A stretch of DNA of 64,000 bases from UBA7702 sp040776805 (GCA_040776805.1 JAXGZS010000005.1:124001-188000); one strand, 5' to 3'; positions 1 to 9,766 are shown, counted from the stretch's first letter. Notes: a model not told the origin generated them from the sequence alone. Numbers and translations: made by a program.

Positions 1-1497
1 GGCGGAGAACAAGGCCAAAGCGGTGAGGGCAGCACTGCCGATGGCGAAGCCTTTGCCGATGGCGGCGGTGGTGTTACCAACGGCATCCAGGGCATCGGTG
101 ATTTCCCTGACGTGGGGATCCAATTCACTCATTTCGGCAATACCCCCGGCATTGTCCGCCACTGGACCGTAGGCGTCAACGGCAACGATGATGCCGGTGG
201 TGGAAAGCATCCCCACCGCGGCCAAAGCGATGCCGTAGAGGGCGGCAAAATGATAGGAAACAAGGATGGCAACGGCCACAACGAGCACCGGCAAAGCCGT
301 GGACAGCATCCCTGTGGCGACACCGGAGATGATGTTCGTGGCCGTGCCTGTTTCACAGGAACCCGCGATCTTTTTCACCGGTTTGTAATCAAAGGAAGTA
401 TAGTATTCGGTCAGTTTGCCGATGAGGAAACCGGCAATCAAGCCGCTGGCAACGGCGATGAAAGCGCCGTATTTGAAAGCAACGGGGAAGGTCATATCAT
501 AGTCGGCTTCCGGCAGCAGAAGGCAAACGAAAAACGCGGCGACGACTGCCAAAAGCATGGCGATACCACTGCCGAGATTCAAAGCTTTCTGGGCGTTGGC
601 TCCTTCACCGGTACGCACAAAGAACGTGCCGATGACCGAGGCAATGACGCCGGTGGCGGCCAAAAGCAACGGTACCACAATGCCGACGGTGCTGCCATGG
701 AATAAAGACGCACCCAAAGCAATGGCGGCGATGATGGCGCCGCAGTAAGATTCATACAAGTCGGAACCCATGCCGGCAACGTCGCCGACATTGTCGCCGA
801 CGTTATCGGCGATGGTGGCGGGATTTCTGGGATCGTCTTCGGGAATCCCCGCTTCGACTTTACCGACGAGGTCGGCGCCGACGTCAGCAGCTTTCGTGTA
901 GATCCCACCGCCGACACGACCAAACAAGGCCACCGAAGAAGCGCCGAGAGCAAAACCGTTCACCACAGAGGCCCGGGTCACTTCACTCATATCCGGCATA
1001 AGGATATAAAAAATCATTAAGGTGATGCCAATGCCAACGAGTCCAAGACCAACCACGCAAAGACCCATGACAGCGCCGCCGGAAAAGGCAATACGCAGCG
1101 CTGCGTTGGTGCCGCGCTGAGCGGCGTTGGCGGTTCTGACATTGGCTTTGGTCGCAATGCGCATACCAAAGTTACCCGCCAAAACAGAACAAATCGCGCC
1201 GATCAAATAGGGAATCGCCGTCAGAGGATTGAGTGTTTCTGCGCCGCTACCGGTGGCAAAACCGGCGGCAACGATGATTCCCACAAGGACAAGCACCACG
1301 ATCACAAGAACCTTGTACTCACCTTTGAGAAAAGCCATGGCGCCCTCGTGAATGGCGCCGCTGATTTCCTGCATTCTTTCATTACCCGGTGCTTCGCTGG
1401 TGACTCTTTTGACATGCACGAGAGAGAAAAGCAGAGCAATCAAACCCGCAGCCAAAGTCAGCCACACCGTGGTATTGATGGTGAAAAATGTCTCCAT
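1..1497 (-). CDS. hppA: Membrane-bound K+-dependent ion-translocating pyrophosphatase (5' part; C-terminus outside window)
   Basis: This integral membrane enzyme couples pyrophosphate hydrolysis to outward pumping of Na+ or H+. The first 499 codons are present and the frame is open at base 1, so the C-terminal third lies outside the window. ATG at 1497 follows a GGAGGGG ribosome site. Visible signatures are many hydrophobic helices, the substrate loop GADLVGKVE, the acidic DNVGDNVGDVAGMGSD segment, and GNTTAAIGKG near the cut. An Ala in that last motif, where K+-independent enzymes have Lys, marks the K+-dependent subfamily, whose members often pump Na+. It lies downstream of secG on the same strand with a short gap and may be read with it. 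Family assignment is secure; the pumped ion is inferred. Confidence 0.96.
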   Translation of the reverse strand, partial: METFFTINTTVWLTLAAGLIALLFSLVHVKRVTSEAPGNERMQEISGAIHEGAMAFLKGEYKVLVIVVLVLVGIIVAAGFATGSGAETLNPLTAIPYLIGAICSVLAGNFGMRIATKANVRTANAAQRGTNAALRIAFSGGAVMGLCVVGLGLVGIGITLMIFYILMPDMSEVTRASVVNGFALGASSVALFGRVGGGIYTKAADVGADLVGKVEAGIPEDDPRNPATIADNVGDNVGDVAGMGSDLYESYCGAIIAAIALGASLFHGSTVGIVVPLLLAATGVIASVIGTFFVRTGEGANAQKALNLGSGIAMLLAVVAAFFVCLLLPEADYDMTFPVAFKYGAFIAVASGLIAGFLIGKLTEYYTSFDYKPVKKIAGSCETGTATNIISGVATGMLSTALPVLVVAVAILVSYHFAALYGIALAAVGMLSTTGIIVAVDAYGPVADNAGGIAEMSELDPHVREITDALDAVGNTTAAIGKGFAIGSAALTALALFSA

Positions 1498-1546
1498 TTT
1501 TGCAACCCCTCCTAAAAATAATGATGTGTGAAAATATAAAAATTAA

Positions 1547-1771
1547 TTAAAATACGATGGCAATGACCAGCGTTAACACGAAAAAAGCCACGGCGAGAAT
1601 TGCGGAAGCCTTCGCAAAAAGGGCGTCCAAGCCTTTTTTCTTGCCGAAAAACTGTTCCGAAGCACCGCCGATGACGCCGGAAACACCTGTGCTTTTGCTG
1701 GACTGCATGAGAATCACGACAATAAGGCCGAGGCAAATCAGCACGTCGACAATCATTAAAAATATTTCCAT
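1547..1771 (-). CDS. secG: Preprotein translocase subunit SecG
   Basis: SecG is the small SecYEG subunit that assists protein export across the cytoplasmic membrane. The 75-residue protein has two hydrophobic helices (about 3-21 and 53-74) flanking the conserved loop with LMQSSKSTGVSG and the FFGKKKGLD motif. A longer frame upstream is open, but ATG at 1771 is preceded by GGAGGT at good distance and gives the usual family length, so I chose it. The position directly after eno is common in Firmicutes. A terminator lies between eno and secG, so it probably also has its own promoter. Confidence 0.95.
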   Translation of the reverse strand: MEIFLMIVDVLICLGLIVVILMQSSKSTGVSGVIGGASEQFFGKKKGLDALFAKASAILAVAFFVLTLVIAIVF

Positions 1772-1882
1772 GTTATACCTCCAAAATAAGTAACAATAGT
1801 ATTTTAACACAGATAAACTTGAAATACAACCGGGATTTCACTGATTCCGCAGAAAAACAGAGTCTCCGCAAAAAAAGGCATA

Positions 1883-1913
1883 AGAAAAACGGGGCAGCGT
1901 TCACCGCGCTGTC
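1883..1913 (-). terminator. Probable rho-independent terminator after eno
   Basis: On the minus strand a GACAGCG/CGCTGCC hairpin with a seven-base loop is followed by a T-rich run. It lies about 60 bases past the eno stop and would end the glycolytic operon transcript. Confidence 0.6.
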
Positions 1914-1970
1914 TCTCTGTATTTTTCCGCACCGGGGAAATCCCGGTCTCTCATGACTGTCTTTGATCCA

Positions 1971-3254
1971 TTATCTAAGGTTATAGAAAACATCCATCCC
2001 ACGATATTGGGCCGCTTCCTCCAATGCTTCTTCAATGCGGAGCAACTGGTTGTATTTGGCCACGCGGTCCGTGCGGCAGGGAGCGCCTGTTTTGATCTGA
2101 CCGGCATTGACGGCAACGGCGAGATCGGCGATGGTGGCGTCTTCGCTTTCACCGCTGCGATGGGAAATCACCGCAGTGTATCCCGCTCTTTTGGCCATTT
2201 CGATGGTATCCAAGGTTTCCGTGAGGGTACCGATCTGATTGACTTTGATCAGGATGGAGTTGGCAGTGTTGTTGTCAATACCGCGTTGCAGCCGTTTTGT
2301 ATTGGTCACGAAAATGTCGTCGCCGACGATCTGAATCTTTTTACCTAATTTTTCCGTCATCAGTTGCCAGCCGTCCCAATCATCCTCATCCAGACCGTCT
2401 TCAATGGAAATAATGGGATATTTTTCACAAAGGTAGGCGTAGTATTCCACCATTTCTTCGCTGGTTTTGGCTTTATTTTCACCGGATAACTGATATTTGC
2501 CGTCCTTATAAATTTCAGAAGCGGCCACATCGATGGCGAGACGCACGTTTTCTCCCGGCACATAACCGGCTTCTTTGATGGCTTCGACGATCACCACCAA
2601 AGCCTCTTCGTTGGTATCGAGATTCGGCGCGAAACCGCCTTCGTCACCGACGCCGGAGAGCAGACCTTTGGCTTTCAGCACCTTTTTAAGGTGATGGTAG
2701 ATTTCCGCGCCCATGCGGAGACCTTCCCGAAAAGAAGTAGCGCCCACAGGCATGACCATAAATTCCTGAATATCCACATTATTGGCGGCGTGTTTGCCGC
2801 CGTTTAAAATATTCATCATGGGAACGGGCAGCTCCTTGGCGTTGACGCCACCAATATACTGGTACAAGGGCATATCAAGAGCATTGGCGGCGGCTTTGGC
2901 CGCGGCCAGGGAAACGCCTAAAATGGCGTTGGCACCAAGTTTACCTTTGTTGGGCGTACCATCGAGTTCGATCATCTGTTTGTCAATGGCGACCTGATCA
3001 AAAACGCTCATGCCGATGACTTCGGGAGCGATCACGTTCATGACGTTATCCACCGCCGTTAGGGTACCCTTCCCGAGATAGCGGTCTTTTTCACCGTCTC
3101 TCAGTTCCACGGCTTCATGAGCGCCGGTGGAGGCGCCGGAAGGGATGATAACCCGGCCCATGGTACCGTCTTCCAAAAAAACTTCCACTTCCACCGTGGG
3201 ATTTCCCCGGGAATCGAGAACTTCTCTCGCGTTCACATCATAGATCAATGACAT
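1971..3254 (-). CDS. eno: Enolase (phosphopyruvate hydratase)
   Basis: Enolase converts 2-phosphoglycerate to phosphoenolpyruvate in the cytosol. The 427-residue length is normal. The N-terminal MSLIYDVNAREVLDSRGNPT, the phosphate and Mg loop GASTGAHEAVELRDG, the Mg-binding SIEDGLDEDDW and VGDDIFVTN, and the C-terminal signature SHRSGESEDATIADLAV are all intact. ATG at 3254 follows GAGGTG. It is the last gene of the five-gene lower glycolysis operon, 56 bases after gpmI, and a hairpin follows it. Confidence 0.99.
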   Translation of the reverse strand: MSLIYDVNAREVLDSRGNPTVEVEVFLEDGTMGRVIIPSGASTGAHEAVELRDGEKDRYLGKGTLTAVDNVMNVIAPEVIGMSVFDQVAIDKQMIELDGTPNKGKLGANAILGVSLAAAKAAANALDMPLYQYIGGVNAKELPVPMMNILNGGKHAANNVDIQEFMVMPVGATSFREGLRMGAEIYHHLKKVLKAKGLLSGVGDEGGFAPNLDTNEEALVVIVEAIKEAGYVPGENVRLAIDVAASEIYKDGKYQLSGENKAKTSEEMVEYYAYLCEKYPIISIEDGLDEDDWDGWQLMTEKLGKKIQIVGDDIFVTNTKRLQRGIDNNTANSILIKVNQIGTLTETLDTIEMAKRAGYTAVISHRSGESEDATIADLAVAVNAGQIKTGAPCRTDRVAKYNQLLRIEEALEEAAQYRGMDVFYNLR

Positions 3255-3310
3255 TTTTTACACCTCTAATATATTTTATATATAAATGAAATAGCAGATC
3301 AACTTTTGGC

Positions 3311-4834
3311 CTATTTTACCGCTTTGACAATGGGTTCTCCTGTCATCTCCGCCGGCTTGGGCAGATTCATCAGATAGAGCAGGGTCGGCGCGATATCGCA
3401 GAGAGCGCAGCCTTCCCGGCCCGTGTATTGCTCTTTGCTGATCATGATATAGGGCACCGGATTATTGGTATGGGCCGTATAGGGTCCGCCGTCCTCCGCA
3501 AACATTTTTTCGGCATTGCCGTGGTCGGCGGTGAGAAAAACTTCGCCGCCCTTGGCCAAAACGGCCTCGACGATCTCGCCGACACAACCGTCGACAAATT
3601 CGATGGCTTTGATCACCGCGGCAAGATTACCGGTATGGCCCACCATATCAGGATTGGCAAAATTCAAAATGATCACATCGAACTGATCTTTGGCGATTTC
3701 CGCCAGGACGGCTTCGGTCACGGCGGCGGCGCTCATCGGCGGCACCTCGTCGTAAGCGGCCACCTTCGGCGAGGGGATCAGTAGGCGCTCCTCCCCGGGA
3801 TAGGGTATCTCGATTTGACTGTTAAAGAAAAACGTCACATGGGCGTATTTTTCCGTTTCGGCGATGCGCAGCTGGGTTTTGCCGCAAGCGGCAAGATAGG
3901 AACCGAGGTTGTTGACCATGGGCATTTTCGGAAAAGCAATGGGCACATCGTAGGCGGCGTCGCATTGGGTAAAACAGACGTAGTACGTTGCGGGAAGCTG
4001 CTTGCGTTCAAACCCCGGAAAATTTGGGTCTTTGAAGGCCCAGAGCATTTCCCGGGCGCGGTCGGTGCGAAAATTAAAGAAGATCACCACGTCGCCGTCT
4101 TCGATTTTGGCGCCGTTTTCCATGATGATGGGTTTCACGAATTCATCGGTAATGCCGGCTGTATAAGATTTTTTGATGGCTTCGTGATAATCGGCGCATA
4201 CCGCTCCAGACCCTTCCACCAGGGCTTCGTAAGCCACTTGCAGCCGTTCCCAGCGTTTGTCGCGATCCATGGCATAGTAGCGGCCCATGATCGTGGCGAT
4301 CTGGCCGGTGGCCTTTTCCGTCATGGCCGCGCTGATCTCATCAAGATAGGTTAAAGCCGAAGTGGGCAGCACATCGCGGCCGTCGAGGAAAGCGTGGAGG
4401 GCGATATCCTTGAAACCTCTGGTCTTCGCCAAATCCAAGAGGGCAATGACATGGTTGATATGACTGTGGACGCCGCCATCGGAAAGCAAGCCCAGCAGAT
4501 GCACGGTTTTGCCTTTTTTAGCAGCGTAGTCCAGGGCATCGTTGAGCACGCAATTTTGGAAAAAGGTACCCTCCGCCACTTCTTTGCTGATGCGGGTGAG
4601 ATCCTGGTAGACCACGCGTCCGGCGCCCATATTCATATGGCCGACCTCGGAATTGCCAATCTGATCTTTGGGCAGACCCACAGAAAGGCCGGAGGCATTG
4701 AGATAACCGTGGCAGTAGGTTTTCCAGTACTGATCGATATGGGGTTTTTTCGCCGCCGCCACGCCGTTGCCGGCATTGTCTGTGCTGCAGCCGAAGCCGT
4801 CTAAAATCAATAGCACCGTCGGTTTTTTATCCAT
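3311..4834 (-). CDS. gpmI: 2,3-bisphosphoglycerate-independent phosphoglycerate mutase
   Basis: This Mn-dependent enzyme interconverts 3- and 2-phosphoglycerate without a bisphosphate cofactor. At 507 residues it is full length for the alkaline-phosphatase-fold family. The N-terminal metal site (LLILDGFG), the catalytic-serine loop (GNSEVGHMNMGAGR) and the late metal motifs (NFANPDMVGHTGN, TADHGNAEKM, HTNNPVPY) are present. It starts 10 bases after the tpiA stop, preceded by TGAGGT, so it is tightly coupled to tpiA. Confidence 0.98.
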   Translation of the reverse strand: MDKKPTVLLILDGFGCSTDNAGNGVAAAKKPHIDQYWKTYCHGYLNASGLSVGLPKDQIGNSEVGHMNMGAGRVVYQDLTRISKEVAEGTFFQNCVLNDALDYAAKKGKTVHLLGLLSDGGVHSHINHVIALLDLAKTRGFKDIALHAFLDGRDVLPTSALTYLDEISAAMTEKATGQIATIMGRYYAMDRDKRWERLQVAYEALVEGSGAVCADYHEAIKKSYTAGITDEFVKPIIMENGAKIEDGDVVIFFNFRTDRAREMLWAFKDPNFPGFERKQLPATYYVCFTQCDAAYDVPIAFPKMPMVNNLGSYLAACGKTQLRIAETEKYAHVTFFFNSQIEIPYPGEERLLIPSPKVAAYDEVPPMSAAAVTEAVLAEIAKDQFDVIILNFANPDMVGHTGNLAAVIKAIEFVDGCVGEIVEAVLAKGGEVFLTADHGNAEKMFAEDGGPYTAHTNNPVPYIMISKEQYTGREGCALCDIAPTLLYLMNLPKPAEMTGEPIVKAVK

Positions 4835-4844
4835 CCTTGATACC

Positions 4845-5582
4845 TCATGTTCCGGCTTTTGTCATGGCGGCAAAATCCATGGGTTTCAGCGAGGCGCCGC
4901 CGATCAATAAACCGTCGATATTCCTTTGCGCCAAAAGCGTTTCGGCGTTTTCCGGTTTGGCCGAGCCGCCGTAAAGCAGGGGAATATCCCCGGGCAAAGA
5001 GATTTTTTGTAATATTTCACGGATCAGGCCCATGGTTTCATCGGCATCCGCCGGCGTCGCCGTTTTGCCGGTACCGATGGCCCAAACCGGCTCATAGGCA
5101 ATGATCAGATTTTCTTGTCCCAGACCGTCGATACCGGTTAAAACTTCACTTAACTGGTCCGCCAGGACTTTACCAAAGGAGCGATCCTCCCGCTGGCGCA
5201 AGGATTCGCCGACACAGTAGACGGGAATCAAGCCCAGTTCCTTTAAAGCCACGAGCTTCGCTTTCAAGAAAGCGCTGTCCTCTTTGAAATACTGCCGCCG
5301 CTCCGAATGACCCACAAGACAGTAGGAACAGCCGCAATCGGCAAGCATGGCCGCGGAAACCTCACCGGTATAAGCGCCGCTCTGCTGGGGATGGCAATTT
5401 TGGGCGCCATAAGCGATCTTCGTACCCGCCAAAATCTCCGCGGCGTCCTTTAAAGAGAGGAAGGGCGGGAAAACAATGACCTTATTTTCCGTCGTATCCG
5501 CGGTTTCCCCGATTTCTTGCAACCGCTTACGGTTTTCCTCTAAGGTACCGTGCATTTTCCAGTTACCGGCAATGATTTTCAT
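4845..5582 (-). CDS. tpiA: Triosephosphate isomerase
   Basis: This enzyme interconverts dihydroxyacetone phosphate and glyceraldehyde 3-phosphate. The 245-residue TIM barrel has N-terminal AGNWKMHG (active-site Asn and Lys), VGHSERR (catalytic His), AYEPVWAIGTGK (catalytic Glu and flexible loop) and the phosphate-binding LYGGSAKPEN. ATG at 5582 follows GAGGTAAC. It is the third gene of the gap-pgk-tpiA-gpmI-eno operon. Confidence 0.98.
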   Translation of the reverse strand: MKIIAGNWKMHGTLEENRKRLQEIGETADTTENKVIVFPPFLSLKDAAEILAGTKIAYGAQNCHPQQSGAYTGEVSAAMLADCGCSYCLVGHSERRQYFKEDSAFLKAKLVALKELGLIPVYCVGESLRQREDRSFGKVLADQLSEVLTGIDGLGQENLIIAYEPVWAIGTGKTATPADADETMGLIREILQKISLPGDIPLLYGGSAKPENAETLLAQRNIDGLLIGGASLKPMDFAAMTKAGT

Positions 5583-5654
5583 GATGTTACCTCATTCTTT
5601 ATCCTTCAAGCTTCATCCATTGAGGTTGAAGGCTGCAAAAAGCCGCAATCGGTC

Positions 5655-6845
5655 TCAGGCTTTGTCCACTTTGTCCAAACAAGCGGCGATACCGGGCAAT
5701 TCCTTACATTCCAAAAATTTCAGCGAAGCGCCGCCGCCGGTAGAAATGTGACTGATGCCCTTTTCCATACCGATGCTTCTGACCGCCGCGGCGGAATCGC
5801 CGCCGCCGATGACGCTGTAGGCGTCGGAGTCGCCGACAATCTTGGCGATGTCTTTGGTTCCGACAGCAAAATGACTCATTTCAAAAACCCCCATGGGACC
5901 ATTCCAAAGGATTGTTTTGGCGTCGGCCAAAGCCGCGGCGAAAACAGCCACGGTCTTTTCACCGATGTCAAGACATTGATAATTTTGGGGTACGGCATCC
6001 ACGGGAACGACTTTGATCACGGCGTCGTTACTAAAATCGCTGGCCGCCCGGACGTCGACGGGAAGATAGATTTTATCGGCGTAGGCGCCGTTTAAAAGTT
6101 CTTTGGCAAAGTCGATCTTGGCCTCTTCTACCAGGGATTTTTGCATATGATAACCTTTGGCCGCCAAAAAAGTATTGGCCATGCCGCCGCCGATGATCAG
6201 TTTATCGACGATGGGCAGCAGTTTTGCCAAAATCTTGATTTTATCGGAGACCTTGGCGCCGCCGATGATGGCGACGAGGGGACGGTCGGGATTTTCCAAC
6301 ACCTTGGAGAGGGCGTTGATTTCCTTTTCCAACAATAACCCGATATAGGTGGGCAGGTATTTGGCAATGCCCACGGTGGAAGCGTGGCTTCTGTGGTCAA
6401 CGCTGAAACATTCGTTGACATAGAGATCGCCGAGGCGGGCAAGTTTTCTGGCAAAATCATCATCGTTGGCTTCTTCCCCCGGATAAAAGCGAAGATTTTC
6501 ACAGAGCACGATCTCTCCCGGTTGTAACCCCTGACAAAGAGCAACGGTTTCCTCTGCAAGGGGATCAGGGGCAAATTTTATTTTTATATCGAAACATTCT
6601 TCTAAAACGTGAGCGACGGGCTTTACCGACATGGTGGGAACCCGCTGTCCCCGAGGGCGGCCAAGATGCGTCAGGATCACCAAGGAAGCGCCCTGGTCCA
6701 GGATATATTTTAAAGTCGGTATACTTTCTTCAATACGCATAAACGCGGTAATGTTGCCATGTTCATCCATCGGCACATTATAATCGGCGCGAAGGAGCAC
6801 TCTTTTGCCTTTCAGATCACAGTCTCTGACGCTTAATTTCTTCAT
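5655..6845 (-). CDS. pgk: Phosphoglycerate kinase
   Basis: This kinase makes ATP and 3-phosphoglycerate from 1,3-bisphosphoglycerate. At 396 residues it has the normal two-lobe length. Visible are the substrate motif LLRADYNVPMD, GGAKVSDKI, and the nucleotide-binding end GGGDSAAAV with STGGGASLKFLE. The usual NDAFGTAHR segment reads NECFSVDHRSH here, an uncommon variant, although the His and Arg are kept. ATG at 6845 follows GAGGTAG. A strong hairpin lies between it and the upstream gap. Confidence 0.98.
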   Translation of the reverse strand: MKKLSVRDCDLKGKRVLLRADYNVPMDEHGNITAFMRIEESIPTLKYILDQGASLVILTHLGRPRGQRVPTMSVKPVAHVLEECFDIKIKFAPDPLAEETVALCQGLQPGEIVLCENLRFYPGEEANDDDFARKLARLGDLYVNECFSVDHRSHASTVGIAKYLPTYIGLLLEKEINALSKVLENPDRPLVAIIGGAKVSDKIKILAKLLPIVDKLIIGGGMANTFLAAKGYHMQKSLVEEAKIDFAKELLNGAYADKIYLPVDVRAASDFSNDAVIKVVPVDAVPQNYQCLDIGEKTVAVFAAALADAKTILWNGPMGVFEMSHFAVGTKDIAKIVGDSDAYSVIGGGDSAAAVRSIGMEKGISHISTGGGASLKFLECKELPGIAACLDKVDKA

Positions 6846-6891
6846 TTGTTCAAACTACCTCATTGCAAGATTCGAATATGCCTATAACGTG

Positions 6892-6925
6892 ATATTACAG
6901 TGAAGATGTTTCCTCACTGTAATAT
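6892..6925. promoter_or_regulatory. Perfect 12-bp inverted repeat between gap and pgk
   Basis: ATATTACAGTGA, ten bases, then TCACTGTAATAT form a perfect stem-loop in the 105-base gap-pgk spacer. No T-run follows on the minus strand, so it is not a standard terminator. An mRNA processing or stability element that sets differential gap/pgk expression, or an operator, would both fit. Confidence 0.5.
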
Positions 6926-6950
6926 TGATATTTGTTCAGTTGTACCATGA

Positions 6951-7961
6951 TCAAAGACCCTTCGCCGCGACATAGGCGGCAAGGTCAACGACGCGGCTGG
7001 AATAGCCCCACTCATTGTCATACCAGGAGACGATCTTCGCCATGTTGTCACCGATGACCATGGTGGAAAGGGCGTCTACAACGGAAGACAGGGAGCAGTG
7101 ATTGTAATCGATGGAAACCAGGGGCAGCTCTGAATAGCCTAAAATCCCCTTTAACTCACCTTCCGCCGCATGCTTCAGAGCGGCGTTGAGCTCCTCGACG
7201 GTAGCCTTTTGCGCCAATTCGACGGTAAGGTCCACCACGGAGACATTGGGGGTGGGGACGCGCATGGCGAAACCGTTGAGTTTTCCCTTTAACTGGGGCA
7301 ACACTAAGGCCACGGCTTTGGCGGCCCCGGTGGTGGTGGGAATGATGGAAGAAGAGGCGGTTCTCGCTCTTCTCATATCTTTATGGGCCTGGTCTAAAAT
7401 GCGCTGGTCGTTGGTGACGGCGTGAATCGTGGTCATCAAACCTTTGACAATGCCGAATTCGGCGTCAACGACTTTGGCAAACGGCGCCAAACAGTTGGTG
7501 GTGCAGGAAGCATTGGAAATGATATGGTGACGGGCAGGATCATAGGTTTCTTCATTGACGCCCATGACAAAAGTGGCATCTTCATTTTTGCCGGGCGCAG
7601 TGATGATCACCTTTTTGGCGCCGGCTTTTAAATGAGCTTTGGCCTTATCGGCGTCGCGGAACGCGCCGCTGGCTTCAATGACGATATCGACGCCCAGTTC
7701 TTTCCAGGGCAGGTTTTGGGGATCTCTTTCCGCAAATACTTTCACAGGCTTACCATCGACGATCATCGTATCATGGTCGACGACGGAAATGTCTTTATCC
7801 CAGGTTCCGTGGACAGAGTCAAATTTCAGTAAGTGGGCGTTGGCAGCAACATCCCACAAATCGTTAACGGCAACGACATCAAGGCCGTCCGTATCAAACA
7901 TGGCACGGTAAACCAGTCTGCCGATTCTGCCAAAACCGTTAATCGCAACTTTTGTTCCCAC
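6951..7961 (-). CDS. gap: Type I glyceraldehyde-3-phosphate dehydrogenase
   Basis: This NAD-dependent enzyme oxidises glyceraldehyde 3-phosphate to 1,3-bisphosphoglycerate. The 336-residue protein has an N-terminal Rossmann motif (AINGFGRIGRLVYR), the catalytic-cysteine signature NASCTTNCLAP, the active-site His region and C-terminal WYDNEWGYSSRVVDL. The start is GTG at 7961, nine bases after GAGG. It is the promoter-proximal gene of the glycolytic operon. Confidence 0.98.
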   Translation of the reverse strand: MGTKVAINGFGRIGRLVYRAMFDTDGLDVVAVNDLWDVAANAHLLKFDSVHGTWDKDISVVDHDTMIVDGKPVKVFAERDPQNLPWKELGVDIVIEASGAFRDADKAKAHLKAGAKKVIITAPGKNEDATFVMGVNEETYDPARHHIISNASCTTNCLAPFAKVVDAEFGIVKGLMTTIHAVTNDQRILDQAHKDMRRARTASSSIIPTTTGAAKAVALVLPQLKGKLNGFAMRVPTPNVSVVDLTVELAQKATVEELNAALKHAAEGELKGILGYSELPLVSIDYNHCSLSSVVDALSTMVIGDNMAKIVSWYDNEWGYSSRVVDLAAYVAAKGL

Positions 7962-8036
7962 AGGTATGCACCTCTCAATCTGTTGATATGAAAAATTCTT
8001 GTTTTACGTTGGGGATTCAGCCCTTCAGTTATCTTT

Positions 8037-8066
8037 ATTATAGCAGAAATTTCATATTTTTACTAA
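8037..8066 (-). promoter_or_regulatory. Likely promoter of the gap operon
   Basis: On the minus strand a consensus TATAAT (8042-8037) stands about 75 bases before the gap start. The -35 is weak (TTAGTA at an 18-base spacer). I see no CggR-like operator. Confidence 0.45.
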
Positions 8067-8092
8067 CGGAAATGTCGATTATTTTTACTTCC

Positions 8093-9730
8093 TTATTCCC
8101 GCGTGGACAAAATTCGAGATGCTTCGTCCCTGCGATAGCTGCCCGGTGTTTTCCCCGCGTGTTTTTTGAAGACCTGGGAAAAGTAACGGGCATCCCTAAA
8201 ACCGACTTTCATGGCGATTTCCGCCACGGAATAAGAAGTGGTGGTCAGGAGCTTTCTCGCTTCCTCCATGCGCACATGGGTCAAGTACTCCGTAAAGCTC
8301 CAGCCTTTTACCTGCTTAAACAGACGGCTGAAATAACAGGTGCTGAGATAAACCTGCTTGGCCACGTCTTCCAGGCCGATTTCCTGGTGGAAATTTTCTT
8401 CCATATAGCGAACGGCTTTATCAATGAGATTGACGTTTCTGAACTCTCTCGAGGTGCGGATTTTACTGACCAGGTCGTTGAGCCAATTCACGACTTTTTC
8501 CTTCATGGCATCCATGTTCGATTCTTTGGCAATCTGCTGTTCCAAGGCGGCAAGGCTCTCTTCCAGGGATTCATAGGCAATGCTGCTTTCCACCGCGGCC
8601 CGTACCACAACGGTGCAGATTTCCGAAATTTTCAAACGAACCCGGGCCAGCTGGGTGTCTTCACTGATGTATTCCGTCCAAAGGGATAAAAAGGAGCGAA
8701 CCGTACGGTCCCAATCTCCCATGCAGACAGACATCACAAGATTCTTTTCGTAACCCTGGCGTAAAACATTGGCGTATTCGCTGGTGGCTTCCACATCGTC
8801 GGCATGAATCGGCTGATCGCCGCCGTAAAGGATGCGGTATTCCCCCGCAACCAATGCTTCTCTATGGGAACGGGCCACGCCGGCGTGGCCCCGGCCTACA
8901 CGGCCGATTCCCACGGTCACCGTGGAGGAGGTCTGCATTCTGACGCGTTCGCAGATATGTTCCCCTAAAGTCATGGCCATGCTTTTCAAGGCGGCGTCGT
9001 CAAAACCTTCTTCCGCGGCCAAGAGCACGGTGAACTGTCCGTTGCCCAAAGAAATAAAGAAGTGTTCCGGCCATTCGGCAAGGCTTTCTTCAATGGCGTC
9101 GCCCACTTGCCGCTGGACAATCTGTTTTTCCAGCTCGGAACGGAAATTATTCTGGGTGGTAAGATTGTCCATCCAGACATTCATGGCAAGACAAAGGGGA
9201 TTTTTCAGACCGAAAAAGTCTGTGCGGTTTCTCATTTCCTCTTCATCGGTGAGATTGCCGTTGATCAAGTCCATCACAAAGCCAATACGGATAAAAGGCA
9301 ACGCGTCCTTCAAGGTGGCTTTCGTTTCCTCCAACTCCCGGTGTTTTTCTCTTTCCGTTTCGATTTCATCGGAAAGGCGTTCCGCCAAATCGATGATATC
9401 TACGCTTTCCACCGGTTTCAGCAGATATTCCGCCATGCCGAGGCCGACGGACTGCTGGGCGTAATGGAATTCACTGTAGGCGGAAACAATGACGATTTTC
9501 ACATTGGGCAGCGCGACTTTCAGTTGGCGCGCGACTTCGATGCCGTCAAAACCGGGCATTCTGATATCGAGAAAAATGATATCCGGTTTCGTTTCCATGC
9601 CTAAGGCTACCGCGTCTTCTCCATTGTCGGCTTCGGCGACGATTTTGTATTTCCGGGGAAACTCCTCTAAAACCGTACGCAGATACTGCCTTTGTAAAGG
9701 CTCATCATCCGCAACCATAATTCTGATCAT
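8093..9730 (-). CDS. Response regulator with receiver and AraC-type DNA-binding domain (YesN type)
   Basis: This is a cytosolic transcription regulator of a two-component system. Of 545 residues, 1-120 form a receiver domain (VADDEP acidic pair, phospho-acceptor Asp in DIIFLDIRMPG, Lys in LLKPVE). The middle of about 300 residues is of the kind found in long YesN regulators. The last 100 residues are an AraC double helix-turn-helix (VYLSTCYFSRLFKQVKGWSFTEYL and VAEIAMKVGFRDARYFSQVFKKHAGKTPG). ATG at 9730 follows AGAGGTAAC. It follows the sensor kinase by 36 bases and would act as its partner. Because the kinase sensor is decayed, this regulator may now be orphaned or signal-blind. Targets are unknown. 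Confidence 0.93.
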   Translation of the reverse strand: MIRIMVADDEPLQRQYLRTVLEEFPRKYKIVAEADNGEDAVALGMETKPDIIFLDIRMPGFDGIEVARQLKVALPNVKIVIVSAYSEFHYAQQSVGLGMAEYLLKPVESVDIIDLAERLSDEIETEREKHRELEETKATLKDALPFIRIGFVMDLINGNLTDEEEMRNRTDFFGLKNPLCLAMNVWMDNLTTQNNFRSELEKQIVQRQVGDAIEESLAEWPEHFFISLGNGQFTVLLAAEEGFDDAALKSMAMTLGEHICERVRMQTSSTVTVGIGRVGRGHAGVARSHREALVAGEYRILYGGDQPIHADDVEATSEYANVLRQGYEKNLVMSVCMGDWDRTVRSFLSLWTEYISEDTQLARVRLKISEICTVVVRAAVESSIAYESLEESLAALEQQIAKESNMDAMKEKVVNWLNDLVSKIRTSREFRNVNLIDKAVRYMEENFHQEIGLEDVAKQVYLSTCYFSRLFKQVKGWSFTEYLTHVRMEEARKLLTTTSYSVAEIAMKVGFRDARYFSQVFKKHAGKTPGSYRRDEASRILSTRE

Positions 9731-9766
9731 ACTTGTTACCTCTTTTCTTAAATACAGCTGGCTTTA

